From Gallionellales bacterium GWA2_60_18 (GTDB lineage: Bacteria > Pseudomonadota > Gammaproteobacteria > Burkholderiales > Gallionellaceae): DNA of 20,739 bases. The notes under the pieces are model-generated. The model was not told the DNA's origin and searched no databases. It was given only the letters and a program-made list of their open reading frames with translations. The DNA is taken from positions 1 through 20,739 of the forward strand of contig MGWS01000007.1 of assembly GCA_001801105.1 (NCBI GenBank), written 5' to 3'. This document shows positions 1 through 7,758 of the stretch, piece after piece (the stretch's first letter is position 1; the number at the start of each line of letters is the position of its first letter). Position numbers and translations under genes: made by a program.

Positions 1-128
1 GCTCAACTTAATCTGGATAGCAAAGGCAGGCTCGCGATACCGGCTCGGCATCGCGACATGCTGCGCTCAACTTAATCTGGATAGCAAAGGCAGGCTCGCG
101 ATACCGGCTCGGCATCGCGACATGCTGC
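1..128. repeat. 64-bp perfect tandem duplication at the window edge, inside mraZ
   Basis: Bases 1-64 and 65-128 are identical. The unit encodes the MraZ N-terminal segment [20 protein letters not shown]. Because 64 is not a multiple of three, the first copy read in the MraZ frame meets a TAA at 73-75 (…RDMLRST-stop), and only the second copy runs on into the rest of the gene. It may be a real duplication that breaks mraZ, or an assembly artefact at a contig end. The sequence alone cannot decide, but the exact identity and the position at base 1 favour an artefact. Confidence 0.9.
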
Positions 129-496
129 TCGCGCATTGCGCGGGCAGCTTGGTGCTGACCGCCGATGCGGACGGTTGCCTGCTGATCTATCCGCAGCCTG
201 AGTGGCAACCGATACGCGACAAGCTGCTCAAGCTTTCCGCGCTCAATCCGAAAATCCGCGCTTTGCAACGTCGCCTGATCGGTTATGCCGAGGATGTGGT
301 GATGGATGGCGCCGGGCGGGTGTTGATCTCGCCGACCTTGCGCAGCTATGCCGCGCTGGACAAGCGCGTGATGCTGGTCGGTCAGGGTAATAAATTCGAA
401 TTGTGGGACGAGGCGAAATGGCAGGCGCAGCAGGAAGCCGCGCTGTCGTTTATGGACGGGGAGTTGCCGCCGGAATTGGAAGGTTTTTCTTTATGA
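65..496 (+). CDS. mraZ: Transcriptional regulator / division-cluster protein MraZ (5' partial)
   Basis: MraZ is a ring-forming, AbrB-fold DNA-binding protein that usually controls its own dcw promoter. The visible protein from 65 reads [25 protein letters not shown], then [30 protein letters not shown] and [14 protein letters not shown]. These are the two tandem SpoVT/AbrB-like repeats of the family, ending in a normal FSL tail. By comparison with E. coli MraZ only about five residues (a MFxGA-like start) are missing; they would lie before the 64-bp duplication at the window edge. The ATG at 122 is internal to the first DNA-binding repeat and is unlikely to be the natural start. The stop overlaps the rsmH start (ATGA, 493-496). 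The family assignment is firm. Whether the gene is intact, truncated by the window or frameshifted by the duplication is unresolved. Confidence 0.88.
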   Translation, partial: AQLNLDSKGRLAIPARHRDMLLAHCAGSLVLTADADGCLLIYPQPEWQPIRDKLLKLSALNPKIRALQRRLIGYAEDVVMDGAGRVLISPTLRSYAALDKRVMLVGQGNKFELWDEAKWQAQQEAALSFMDGELPPELEGFSL

Positions 497-1428
497 GTGA
501 GGGCTTGGCCCACACCACCGTTTTATTGAATGAAGCTGTTGAAGCGCTGGCGATCAAACCGGATGGTATCTATGTGGATGGCACATTCGGGCGCGGCGGA
601 CATAGTGCGGAAATACTGAAACGCTTAAGCGGCAAAGGAAAATTGATCGCGCTGGATAAGGATCCGGCGGCGGTCGCGGCAGGTAACGCTTGGCGCGATG
701 CGCGTTTTCGAATGGTGCATCGCGGTTTTGCGCATCTGGCGGAAGTGTTGCGCGAGCTGGACGTGGCGCGGGTGGACGGCATTCTGCTCGACCTAGGGGT
801 GTCGTCACCGCAACTGGACGATGCATCGCGCGGCTTCAGTTTTCGTTTCGATGCGCCGCTGGATATGCGCATGGATACCAGCAGCGGGATGACCGCGGCG
901 CAGTGGCTGGCGGGGGTGGATGAAGGTTTGCTTACGGAGGTGATACGTGATTACGGCGAGGAACGGTTTGCTAAGCAGATTGCAAGAGCGGTTGTTGTTG
1001 CGCGCGCAACTCAACCTATCCATACCACGCGGCAGCTCGTCGAGCTGGTTGGTAAAACGGTGCGCACCCGCGAGGCAGGGCAGAACCCGGCGACACGTAC
1101 CTTTCAAGCTATACGGATTTATCTCAATCAGGAACTCGAAGAACTTGCGCGGGTATTGCCAGAGTGTGTGACGCACCTCAAGACCGGGGGGCGTCTGGTG
1201 GTGATCAGTTTCCATTCGCTGGAAGACCGTATCGTGAAGCGCTTCATGCGCGACATGGCGGAGGGCGACAAGCTGCCGCGCGATGTGCCGATACGCGCCA
1301 GCGAAGTGCCGCAGGGCAGGATGCACCTGGCAGGCAAGGCAGTGCGCGCGAGTGAAGCGGAAGTGCGGGCCAATCCGCGCGCGCGCAGCGCGGTGATGCG
1401 CGTGGCGGAGCGCAACGATGTGGCGTAG
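493..1428 (+). CDS. rsmH: 16S rRNA (cytosine(1402)-N4)-methyltransferase RsmH
   Basis: RsmH (MraW) uses S-adenosylmethionine to methylate N4 of C1402 in the ribosomal P site. The 311-residue protein has the family's usual length. It shows the SAM-binding motif [10 protein letters not shown] at residues 29-38, then [11 protein letters not shown], the conserved [27 protein letters not shown], the [21 protein letters not shown] segment of the inserted helical domain, and [16 protein letters not shown] near the C-terminus. The start at 493 was chosen because it lies a few bases after GGAAGG (479-484) and overlaps the mraZ stop by 4 nt. A longer reading to 403 would run through the mraZ coding region. 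The last 11 nt overlap ftsL. Confidence 0.97.
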   Translation: MSEGLAHTTVLLNEAVEALAIKPDGIYVDGTFGRGGHSAEILKRLSGKGKLIALDKDPAAVAAGNAWRDARFRMVHRGFAHLAEVLRELDVARVDGILLDLGVSSPQLDDASRGFSFRFDAPLDMRMDTSSGMTAAQWLAGVDEGLLTEVIRDYGEERFAKQIARAVVVARATQPIHTTRQLVELVGKTVRTREAGQNPATRTFQAIRIYLNQELEELARVLPECVTHLKTGGRLVVISFHSLEDRIVKRFMRDMAEGDKLPRDVPIRASEVPQGRMHLAGKAVRASEAEVRANPRARSAVMRVAERNDVA

Positions 1429-1720
1429 CGAGGGTGTATTGAATGCGCTGCTGTTGGCGGCGGTGGTGATGTGCTCACTGAGCGTGGTCACTTCGCAGCA
1501 CAAGGCGCGCAAGCTGTTCATCAAGTTGCAGAATGAAAAGGAGCGCGCGCAGCAGATGGAAGTGGAATGGGGGCAGTTGCAATTGGAACAAAGCACCTGG
1601 GCCACTCCTGCGCGTGTCGAGAAAATTGCGGCGCAACAGTTGCAAATGCAATTGCCCAAAAACGGGCAAGTTCAATTCATACGGGTAGAACCTGACGGTA
1701 GAGCAAACAGACAACCATGA
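1418..1720 (+). CDS. ftsL: Cell division protein FtsL
   Basis: FtsL is a small bitopic membrane protein that joins FtsB and FtsQ and helps activate the FtsWI synthase. The 100-residue protein has a short cytoplasmic start (MWRSEGV), one hydrophobic segment at about residues 7-25 ([20 protein letters not shown]), then a charged, heptad-like stretch (about 27-65, [20 protein letters not shown]) expected to form the periplasmic coiled coil, and a short tail with [16 protein letters not shown], typical of proteobacterial FtsL. It overlaps rsmH by 11 nt and ftsI by 4 nt, so it is probably translationally coupled on both sides. Sequence conservation in FtsL is low; position, length and topology carry the call. 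Confidence 0.93.
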   Translation: MWRSEGVLNALLLAAVVMCSLSVVTSQHKARKLFIKLQNEKERAQQMEVEWGQLQLEQSTWATPARVEKIAAQQLQMQLPKNGQVQFIRVEPDGRANRQP

Positions 1721-3447
1721 ATTACGCGGCCAGCGCACATCCAGACATCACGGCGAAATTGCCCGGATGGCGCGCCACCGCGCTATTCGTGGCATTGTTG
1801 CTCGGTTTGGCTGGGCTGCTCGGGCGCGGCATCTACCTGCAAGGGATACACGACGACTTTTTGCAGGAAAAAGGCAATGCGCGTTATAGCCGCGTAATCG
1901 AAGTCAGCGCGCATCGCGGCATGATTTCCGACCGCAACGGCGAACCGCTTGCCATCAGCACGCCGGTAGAATCGGCGTGGGCCAGCCCGGCAGATGTCGA
2001 AGCCGACAGTCATCAGATAAAACAACTGGCGCAGGTGCTCGGCATGGGTGCGGAAGAAATCAAGAGCCGCCTGTCCGATACCTCGCGCGATTTCGTTTAC
2101 CTCAAGCGGCACCTGCCTCCCGACCAGGCCGGGAAAGTGGCGAGCCTGAATTTGCCCGGTATCTCCCTGCAACGCGAATACCGCCGCTATTATCCGGCAG
2201 GCGAAGAGACTGCACAGATGCTGGGTTTTACCGGGCAGGACGACAATGGGCAAGAGGGGCTGGAGCTGGCCTTGCAGGAATGGCTTGGCGGCAAATCAGG
2301 CAGCCAGCGCGTCATCAAGGATCGGCGCGGGCATATTGTTGAAGATGCCGGTAGCCTGCATGCGCCCAAGCCGGGCAGCGATGTCGTGCTGAGCCTCGAC
2401 CGCAATGTGCAACACCTCGCCTATCGCGAGCTGGAGAACGCCATCAAACAGCACCATGCCAAGGCGGGAGCAGTGGTGGTTCTCGACGCGCGTAGCGGAG
2501 AAGTGCTGGCGCTTGCCAATTATCCCGCTTACAACCCCAACAATCGCGGCAAGGTCAGCAGCCAGGCAATGCGCAACCGCGCCATTGCCGATCTGTTCGA
2601 ACCGGGTTCGACGATGAAGCCGTTTACCGTGGCGACCGCGATCGAGCAGGGCAAGGTGCGCCCGGAAACCGTGATCAACACCGAATATGGCGTGTACACG
2701 GTAGGCGGCAAGAAAATCCACGACTCGCACCCGGAATCGATGTTGACCGTGGCGCAGGTTATCCAGAAATCCAGCAATGTCGGCGCGGCCAAGATCGCCC
2801 TGTCGATGGAGCCGGAGGTGTTGTGGCAGAGTCTCGCGGATAGCGGTTTCGGCGCGCGCACCGGCAGTAATTTCCCGGGTGAGGCACCGGGCAAATTGCG
2901 CGCCGCGAAAACCTGGCGGCCTATCGAGCAAGCCACCATGTCGTATGGGCATGGCATTTCGGTGAACCTGCTGCAATTGGCGCGCGCCTATACGATTTTT
3001 GCCAGTGACGGCGAATTAAAACCCATCTCGATGCTCAAGCAGGATACCGCGGTAATCGGCAAAAAGATATTTTCAGACCGCACCGCACAAGCGCTGCGTG
3101 GCATGCTGGAATTGGCGGTACAACCCGGCGGCACGGCGCCGCTGGCGCAAGTGGCAGGCTATCGCGTGGCGGGCAAGACCGGCACCGCGCATAAGCTGGA
3201 AGGCGGGCATTACGTCAATCGCTATGTATCCTCATTCGTCGGTTTTGCGCCGGTATCGAATCCGCGCCTGATCGTGGCGGTGATGATCGATGAGCCGGAC
3301 AACGGGCAATATTACGGCGGACTGGTTGCCGCGCCGGTGTTCAGCAAAGTGACGGGAGAGGCGTTGCGGGCGCTCAATGTGCCGAACGATGCGCCGCTGG
3401 ACAACGTCATTGCGCCGACGGCGGACATCGTCGCGGAGGAGGTGTGA
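1717..3447 (+). CDS. ftsI: Septal peptidoglycan transpeptidase FtsI (PBP3)
   Basis: FtsI crosslinks septal peptidoglycan and works with FtsW. The 576-residue protein has one N-terminal transmembrane anchor (about 19-42, ATALFVALLLGLAGLLGRG) and a PBP dimerisation/pedestal domain beginning with RGMISDRNGEPLA. The transpeptidase domain carries all three penicillin-binding motifs: STMK with nucleophile Ser298 and Lys301, SSN at 352-354, and KTGT at 487-490. It is a class B enzyme with no glycosyltransferase domain. The ATG at 1717 overlaps the ftsL stop (ATGA), and the stop overlaps the murE start (TGATG). Length and motif order are normal and no inserted repeat was seen. Confidence 0.97.
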   Translation: MNYAASAHPDITAKLPGWRATALFVALLLGLAGLLGRGIYLQGIHDDFLQEKGNARYSRVIEVSAHRGMISDRNGEPLAISTPVESAWASPADVEADSHQIKQLAQVLGMGAEEIKSRLSDTSRDFVYLKRHLPPDQAGKVASLNLPGISLQREYRRYYPAGEETAQMLGFTGQDDNGQEGLELALQEWLGGKSGSQRVIKDRRGHIVEDAGSLHAPKPGSDVVLSLDRNVQHLAYRELENAIKQHHAKAGAVVVLDARSGEVLALANYPAYNPNNRGKVSSQAMRNRAIADLFEPGSTMKPFTVATAIEQGKVRPETVINTEYGVYTVGGKKIHDSHPESMLTVAQVIQKSSNVGAAKIALSMEPEVLWQSLADSGFGARTGSNFPGEAPGKLRAAKTWRPIEQATMSYGHGISVNLLQLARAYTIFASDGELKPISMLKQDTAVIGKKIFSDRTAQALRGMLELAVQPGGTAPLAQVAGYRVAGKTGTAHKLEGGHYVNRYVSSFVGFAPVSNPRLIVAVMIDEPDNGQYYGGLVAAPVFSKVTGEALRALNVPNDAPLDNVIAPTADIVAEEV

Positions 3448-5090
3448 TGGGTGCTTCCAGAATGTTTTCCGCCGAACAATTGAATCAGCTTCAAGTGCCC
3501 GTCACGCGCCTGGTGACCGATAGCCGCGCGGTGCGGCAGGGCGACACCTTCGTTGCCTATCCGGGCGAAAAAACGGATGGTCGCCAATTCATCGCGCAGG
3601 CAATTGCGCAGGGGGCGAATGCGGTGATCTACGAAAAACTTGTATCCGGGCACCCGTGGGAAGCGCAGCATTTTGCCTGGGACACAACTTGGCAAGCGCC
3701 CAATCTCGGAATAAGCGACCTGCGTCACAAGGCTGGCTGGCTGGCGGACGCGGTGTATGGCGCGCCTTCCGAAAAGTTGTGGCTGGTGGGCATCACCGGC
3801 ACCAACGGCAAGACTTCCACCTGTCACTGGATCGCTCAGGCGCTGAACGATGCCGGAAAGAAATGCGCGCTGATCGGCACGCTTGGCAACGGTTTTGCCG
3901 ATGCGTTGCAGGCCAGCGCCAATACCACGCCGGACGCAATTCGCGTGCATGACCTGCTCGCGGAGTATTTGCGCGCAGATGCGCAGGCCGTAGCGATGGA
4001 AGTGTCCTCGCATGCGCTGGCGCAGGGGCGGGTGAACGGCGTGCGCTTCGATGTGGCGCTGCTGACCAACCTGAGCCGCGACCATCTCGATTATCACGGC
4101 GACATGCAAAGCTACGCGGCGAGCAAGCGCAAACTGTTCGATTGGGATCAGTTGAAATATGCGGTGCTGAATCTCGACGATGCCTTCGGCGCAGAGCTGG
4201 CTGAACAATTACAAGACGGACAAGCCGAGATCATCGGTTACGGGCTGAGCGATGCCGCGTTGCAACTGGCCGAGCGCCTCGGCCTGCGCATGGTGTACGG
4301 CAACCTGGCGGAAATGAACGGGCAGGGGTTGCGGCTGGATATTTATTCGAGTTGGGGTGCGGCTGCGACACGTTACTGCGAAGCAGCCGATTGCGGGAGC
4401 AGCCGCCTCGCGCCTCCTCCCGCACCAGACGCTTGCGCGCACCGTGTCGGAGGCGCGGCGCAGATAAACAGCACACTGGTTGGCCGTTTTAATGCGGCGA
4501 ATCTGCTGGGCACCTTGGCGGTGTTGCTGGTGAGCGGCATCGAACTGGATAAGGCGGTGCAGTCGCTGGGCAGGGTGCAGGCGGTGGCCGGAAGGATGCA
4601 GCGGGTCGGTTGCCCAAGGCAGGCGGGAGACGCAGCGCAGCCGACGGTCATCGTGGACTATGCGCATACGCCGGATGCGCTGGAGAAAGTGCTGCTGGCG
4701 TTGCGTGAGGTAAACGAATCAGAGGGCGGCAGGCTGATCTGCGTATTCGGTTGCGGCGGTGACCGTGATCGCGGCAAGCGCCCCATGATGGGGCTGGTTG
4801 CCGAAAAATTTTCCGACCACTGCATCGTTACCAGCGACAACCCGCGCAGCGAAGACCCACAGCACATCATTGCCGAAATACTCGGCGGCATGACAGCACA
4901 CAACCACGAGATCATCGTCGAACGCACCGCGGCCATCGAGCGCGCTATCGGCCTGGCGCGGCAACGCGATACCGTGCTGGTGGCCGGCAAGGGACATGAG
5001 GATTACCAGGAGGTCAACGGGGTGAAGCACCCGTTCAGCGATGTGGCGGTTGCCGGGTGTGCGTTGCGTATGTGGAGGGCTCCGGCATGA
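3447..5090 (+). CDS. murE: UDP-MurNAc-L-Ala-D-Glu:meso-diaminopimelate ligase MurE with a repeat-derived insert
   Basis: MurE adds the third amino acid of the stem peptide in the cytoplasm. The P-loop GTNGKT lies at residues 118-123. DNPR at about 464-467 is the signature of enzymes that select meso-diaminopimelate. TLVGRFNAANLLGTLAVLL and VIVDYAHTPDALEKVL mark the central/C-terminal domain transition. The ATG at 3447 was preferred over the GTG at 3444 because GGAGGAGG ends about 4 nt before it and it overlaps the ftsI stop by one base. At 547 residues it is longer than E. coli MurE (495). Part of the excess is residues 305-337, a Cys/Ala/Pro-rich stretch (TRYCEAADCGSSRLAPPPAP) encoded by a palindromic repeat and lying in a loop before LVGRFN. 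The reading frame is intact, so the enzyme is probably active. Confidence 0.95.
   Translation: MGASRMFSAEQLNQLQVPVTRLVTDSRAVRQGDTFVAYPGEKTDGRQFIAQAIAQGANAVIYEKLVSGHPWEAQHFAWDTTWQAPNLGISDLRHKAGWLADAVYGAPSEKLWLVGITGTNGKTSTCHWIAQALNDAGKKCALIGTLGNGFADALQASANTTPDAIRVHDLLAEYLRADAQAVAMEVSSHALAQGRVNGVRFDVALLTNLSRDHLDYHGDMQSYAASKRKLFDWDQLKYAVLNLDDAFGAELAEQLQDGQAEIIGYGLSDAALQLAERLGLRMVYGNLAEMNGQGLRLDIYSSWGAAATRYCEAADCGSSRLAPPPAPDACAHRVGGAAQINSTLVGRFNAANLLGTLAVLLVSGIELDKAVQSLGRVQAVAGRMQRVGCPRQAGDAAQPTVIVDYAHTPDALEKVLLALREVNESEGGRLICVFGCGGDRDRGKRPMMGLVAEKFSDHCIVTSDNPRSEDPQHIIAEILGGMTAHNHEIIVERTAAIERAIGLARQRDTVLVAGKGHEDYQEVNGVKHPFSDVAVAGCALRMWRAPA
4360..4455. repeat. Palindromic element 'alpha', copy 1, in frame within murE
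   Basis: The core at 4367-4448 (82 bp) begins GACACG and ends CGTGTC. It is an imperfect palindrome with further paired blocks AAGC/GCTT and TGCGGGAG (4392-4399) / CTCCCGCA (4417-4424). Read on the minus strand it matches the murF element at 5881-6024. The first 31 bases differ at one position, then CTCCCGCAATCGGCTG and CAGTAACGTGTC are shared. Both copies are followed on the plus strand by GGAGGCG, suggesting the palindrome extends about 7 bp outward. It is translated as residues 305-337 of MurE without a stop. The alignment was done by eye. Confidence 0.85.
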
Positions 5091-6688
5091 AGGCAACGGG
5101 CATGAAGGAAGTTGGCATGATGCTGCTCTCGCAAGCCGCACAGGCGTTGGGTGCGCGCCTGATTGGAGAGGATGTGCGTTTTGTCGCCGTGTCCAGCGAC
5201 TCGCGCAACATACAGCTGGGCGATTTGTTTATCGCGCTACGCGGTGAAAAATTCGATGGCTATGAGTTTGTCGCGAGAGCCGCTCAAGACGGAGCGGTGG
5301 CCGCATTAATCAATGCAGATAGCTATGCAGCGCACCCTCCTCTAGCCTCCAGCCCCTATCCCCCGGTTCTCGTGGTGGAAGATACGCGCATCGCGCTGGG
5401 GCAACTGGCGGCGTACTGGCGCAATCAGTTTGATATTCCGCTGGTGGCGGTCACCGGCAGCAACGGCAAGACCACGGTGAAGGAAATGCTCGCCAGCATC
5501 CTGCGCGCGGCAGCCGGAAGAGAAGAGGGGGTTTTGGCCACCCAGGGTAACTTTAACAACGACATCGGCATGCCGCTAACGCTGCTGAAATTGAACGCGC
5601 AGCATCGTTATGCCGTGATCGAAATGGGCATGAACCATCCCGGCGAAATCGATTACCTGACCCGTATCGCCTGTCCAGATGTTGCGCTGATCACCAATGC
5701 CAGCGGCGCGCACTTGGAAGGGCTTGGTTCGGTGGAAGCGGTGGCGCGCGCCAAGGGCGAAATCTTTGCCGGACTCAAGCATCATGGCAGCGCAGTGATC
5801 AACGCCGACGACGATCACGCGCCGCTGTGGCGAACGCTCGCCGGTTCGCATACGCTGCTCGAGTTCGGGCTGGGCGGTATGACACGGTGCGCGCAAGCGT
5901 CCGGTGCGGGAATGCCGCCCCCCCGCCTCCTCCCGCAATCGGCTGGCTCTGCCATAACCAGCGACTTGGCGAGTGTTGTTGGCTCGCCTAGTCGAATGGC
6001 TAGTAGTTCTATCAGTAACGTGTCGGAGGCGGATCAGCCAGCTGATGTGGCCGGACAATGGCAGCCGCAGGGTGCAGGGCTGCATCTCAACGCCCAAACT
6101 CCATCGGGAAATTTCGGCGCGGATCTGCAAGTGCCCGGTGCGCATAACGCGCGCAACGCCTTGGCGGCAACCGCCGCTGCCATTGCGTTGAACGTACCGT
6201 TGGAAATCATTGTGGCCGGTTTGGAAAAATTCGGCGGTGTGGCCGGACGCTTGCAGCGCAAGGCCGCACGGCATGGCGCGGTGCTGATCGACGACACCTA
6301 CAACGCCAACCCTGCCTCAATGCGCGCCGCGATTGGCGTATTGGCCCAGAGTAATGCGGAAAAGCCAGGCGCCAAGCGCGTGCTGGTTATTGGCGATATG
6401 GGCGAATTGGGCGATAACGCGGCGGCGTTGCATACCGAGATCGGCAGCGAAGTGCGCCGCGCCGGAATCGAAAAGCTTTATGCGCTGGGCGCATTGAGCG
6501 CCAACGCGGTACGTGAATTCGGCAGCGGCGCACGGCATTTCGAGCGCCTTGAGGATTTGCAGGACGCGCTGGAACTTGAACTGGATGCGGACACCACCGT
6601 GCTGGTGAAGGGTTCGCGCTTTATGAAAATGGAACGCGTGGTGGCATTTTGCGCATCGGAACAGGAGGCACAATGCTGCTCGCATTAA
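5087..6688 (+). CDS. murF: UDP-MurNAc-tripeptide:D-Ala-D-Ala ligase MurF with a large repeat-derived insert
   Basis: MurF adds D-Ala-D-Ala to UDP-MurNAc-tripeptide, giving the pentapeptide precursor. Visible features are the N-terminal substrate domain ([18 protein letters not shown]), the P-loop GSNGKT at residues 124-129, [28 protein letters not shown], the domain junction [16 protein letters not shown] and the C-terminal [14 protein letters not shown]. The ATG at 5087 was chosen because GGAGGG lies 7 nt upstream and it overlaps the murE stop (ATGA). ATGs at 5102 and 5117 are alternatives. At 533 residues it is about 80 longer than E. coli MurF. Most of the excess is residues 265-315, a Ser/Ala/Pro-rich stretch encoded by two nested repeats. 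A second extra loop, [13 protein letters not shown] (about residues 80-92), is Pro-rich. The frame is intact and the end overlaps mraY by 16 nt. Confidence 0.95.
   Translation: MKATGMKEVGMMLLSQAAQALGARLIGEDVRFVAVSSDSRNIQLGDLFIALRGEKFDGYEFVARAAQDGAVAALINADSYAAHPPLASSPYPPVLVVEDTRIALGQLAAYWRNQFDIPLVAVTGSNGKTTVKEMLASILRAAAGREEGVLATQGNFNNDIGMPLTLLKLNAQHRYAVIEMGMNHPGEIDYLTRIACPDVALITNASGAHLEGLGSVEAVARAKGEIFAGLKHHGSAVINADDDHAPLWRTLAGSHTLLEFGLGGMTRCAQASGAGMPPPRLLPQSAGSAITSDLASVVGSPSRMASSSISNVSEADQPADVAGQWQPQGAGLHLNAQTPSGNFGADLQVPGAHNARNALAATAAAIALNVPLEIIVAGLEKFGGVAGRLQRKAARHGAVLIDDTYNANPASMRAAIGVLAQSNAEKPGAKRVLVIGDMGELGDNAAALHTEIGSEVRRAGIEKLYALGALSANAVREFGSGARHFERLEDLQDALELELDADTTVLVKGSRFMKMERVVAFCASEQEAQCCSH
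5881..6031. repeat. Palindromic element 'alpha', copy 2, in frame within murF, interrupted by element 'beta'
   Basis: The element runs from GACACG at 5881 to CGTGTC at 6019-6024, followed by GGAGGCG as in the murE copy. It is inverted relative to the murE copy. The outer arms match closely, while the inner loop (CCGCC…CGCCTCC) resembles the murE loop in the opposite sense, as if the hairpin top had flipped. The 3' arm is split by about 60 bp of a different repeat at 5953-6012. The whole stretch is translated as MurF residues 265-315 without a stop. Confidence 0.85.
5953..6012 (+). repeat. Dispersed repeat 'beta', copy 1, nested inside alpha in murF
   Basis: The copy reads ATAACCAGCGACTTGGC, a variable centre, GCCTAGTCGAATGGCTAGT, then TTCTAT. 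The same beginning and end occur at 15395-15455, and the 16-base core GCCTAGTCGAATGGCT occurs a third time, inverted, at 16293-16308. The outer bases can pair weakly (AACCA/TGGTT in the 15.4-kb copy), suggesting an imperfect hairpin of about 60 nt like a REP-type element. Confidence 0.8.
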
Positions 6689-7758
6689 CCCAATGGTTAG
6701 CACAGGACGTGAGGTTCTTCAGCGTGTTCAATTACATCACGTTGCGCACCGTGCTGGCGGCGATGACCGCATTGCTGATTTCATTCATGATCGGCCCGCT
6801 GATGATCCGCAAGCTGACGGCCTACAAGATCGGCCAGTCGGTGCGCGACGACGGGCCGCAAACGCATCTGGTCAAGGCGGGCACGCCGACCATGGGCGGC
6901 GCGCTGATCCTCGCTTCGATCGCGATCACCACCTTGCTGTGGGGCGATTTGCAAAATCACTATGTGTGGCTGGTGTTGCTCACCACGCTGGGGTTCGGCG
7001 TGATCGGTTGGGTGGACGATTACCGCAAGGTGGTGCATCGCAATCCCAAGGGTTTGTCGGCCAGGGCCAAGATGGGCTGGCAATCCATCATTGCGCTGGC
7101 TGTCGGCATCTATTTGTGGAATGCAGCCACTCTGCCTGCGCATACCGAACTCATCGTGCCGTTCCTGAAGCTGCTGGTATTTCCGCTCGGCGCATTCCTG
7201 TTCATCGTGCTGGCTTATTTCGTCATCGTCGGCACCAGCAACGCGGTGAATCTGACCGACGGCTTGGACGGGTTGGCGATCATGCCTACCGTGCTGGTGA
7301 GCGGCGCGCTGTCGATATTCGCCTATGTGGCGGGTAATGCGGTGTTCTCGAAATATCTCGGCATCCCTTACATCCCGGGCGCGGGCGAACTATCGATATT
7401 CTGCGGTGCGATTGCCGGTGCGGGGTTGGCTTTCCTGTGGTTCAACGCCTATCCGGCCGAAGTGTTCATGGGCGATGTCGGCGCGTTGGCACTCGGCGCG
7501 GCGCTCGGCACCGTGGCGGTGATCGTGCGCCAGGAACTGGTGCTGTTCATCATGGGCGGCGTGTTCGTGGTCGAGGCGGTCTCGGTGATGATCCAGGTGG
7601 CCTCGTTCAAGCTCACCGGGAAACGCGTATTCAGGATGGCACCGCTGCATCATCACTACGAATTAAAGGGGTGGAAGGAGACACAGGTTGTGGTGAGGTT
7701 CTGGATCATCACCATGTTGCTGGTGTTGCTGGGCTTGGCGACGTTGAAACTGAGATGA
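6673..7758 (+). CDS. mraY: Phospho-N-acetylmuramoyl-pentapeptide transferase MraY
   Basis: MraY transfers phospho-MurNAc-pentapeptide to undecaprenyl phosphate, making lipid I at the inner membrane. The 361-residue polytopic protein (about ten hydrophobic segments) is almost exactly the E. coli length. Catalytic and Mg-binding motifs are present: DDYRK with Asp115-Asp116, [10 protein letters not shown] with Asp196 and Asp199, [10 protein letters not shown] with Asp268, and the PLHHHYE histidine cluster at about 324-330. TPTMGG near residue 74 is also typical. The start at 6673 follows a strong AGGAGG at 6663-6668; an in-frame ATG at 6649 lies inside murF without such a site. It overlaps murF by 16 nt and murD by 4 nt. 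Confidence 0.97.
   Translation: MLLALTQWLAQDVRFFSVFNYITLRTVLAAMTALLISFMIGPLMIRKLTAYKIGQSVRDDGPQTHLVKAGTPTMGGALILASIAITTLLWGDLQNHYVWLVLLTTLGFGVIGWVDDYRKVVHRNPKGLSARAKMGWQSIIALAVGIYLWNAATLPAHTELIVPFLKLLVFPLGAFLFIVLAYFVIVGTSNAVNLTDGLDGLAIMPTVLVSGALSIFAYVAGNAVFSKYLGIPYIPGAGELSIFCGAIAGAGLAFLWFNAYPAEVFMGDVGALALGAALGTVAVIVRQELVLFIMGGVFVVEAVSVMIQVASFKLTGKRVFRMAPLHHHYELKGWKETQVVVRFWIITMLLVLLGLATLKLR

Noticed and set aside
3444..3446. GTG start for murE
   Set aside because: It is possible in frame, but the ATG at 3447 has the better spacing to GGAGGAGG and is the usual initiator.
5918..5924. Run of seven C in murF as a possible sequencing frameshift
   Set aside because: The frame before and after agrees with conserved MurF sequence, so no net shift exists. 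The run lies inside the repeat insert.
7437..7754. N-terminal extension of murD into mraY
   Set aside because: It reads mraY out of frame and gives a low-complexity Arg/Gly sequence. The ATG at 7755 matches the MurD start and the ATGA overlap.
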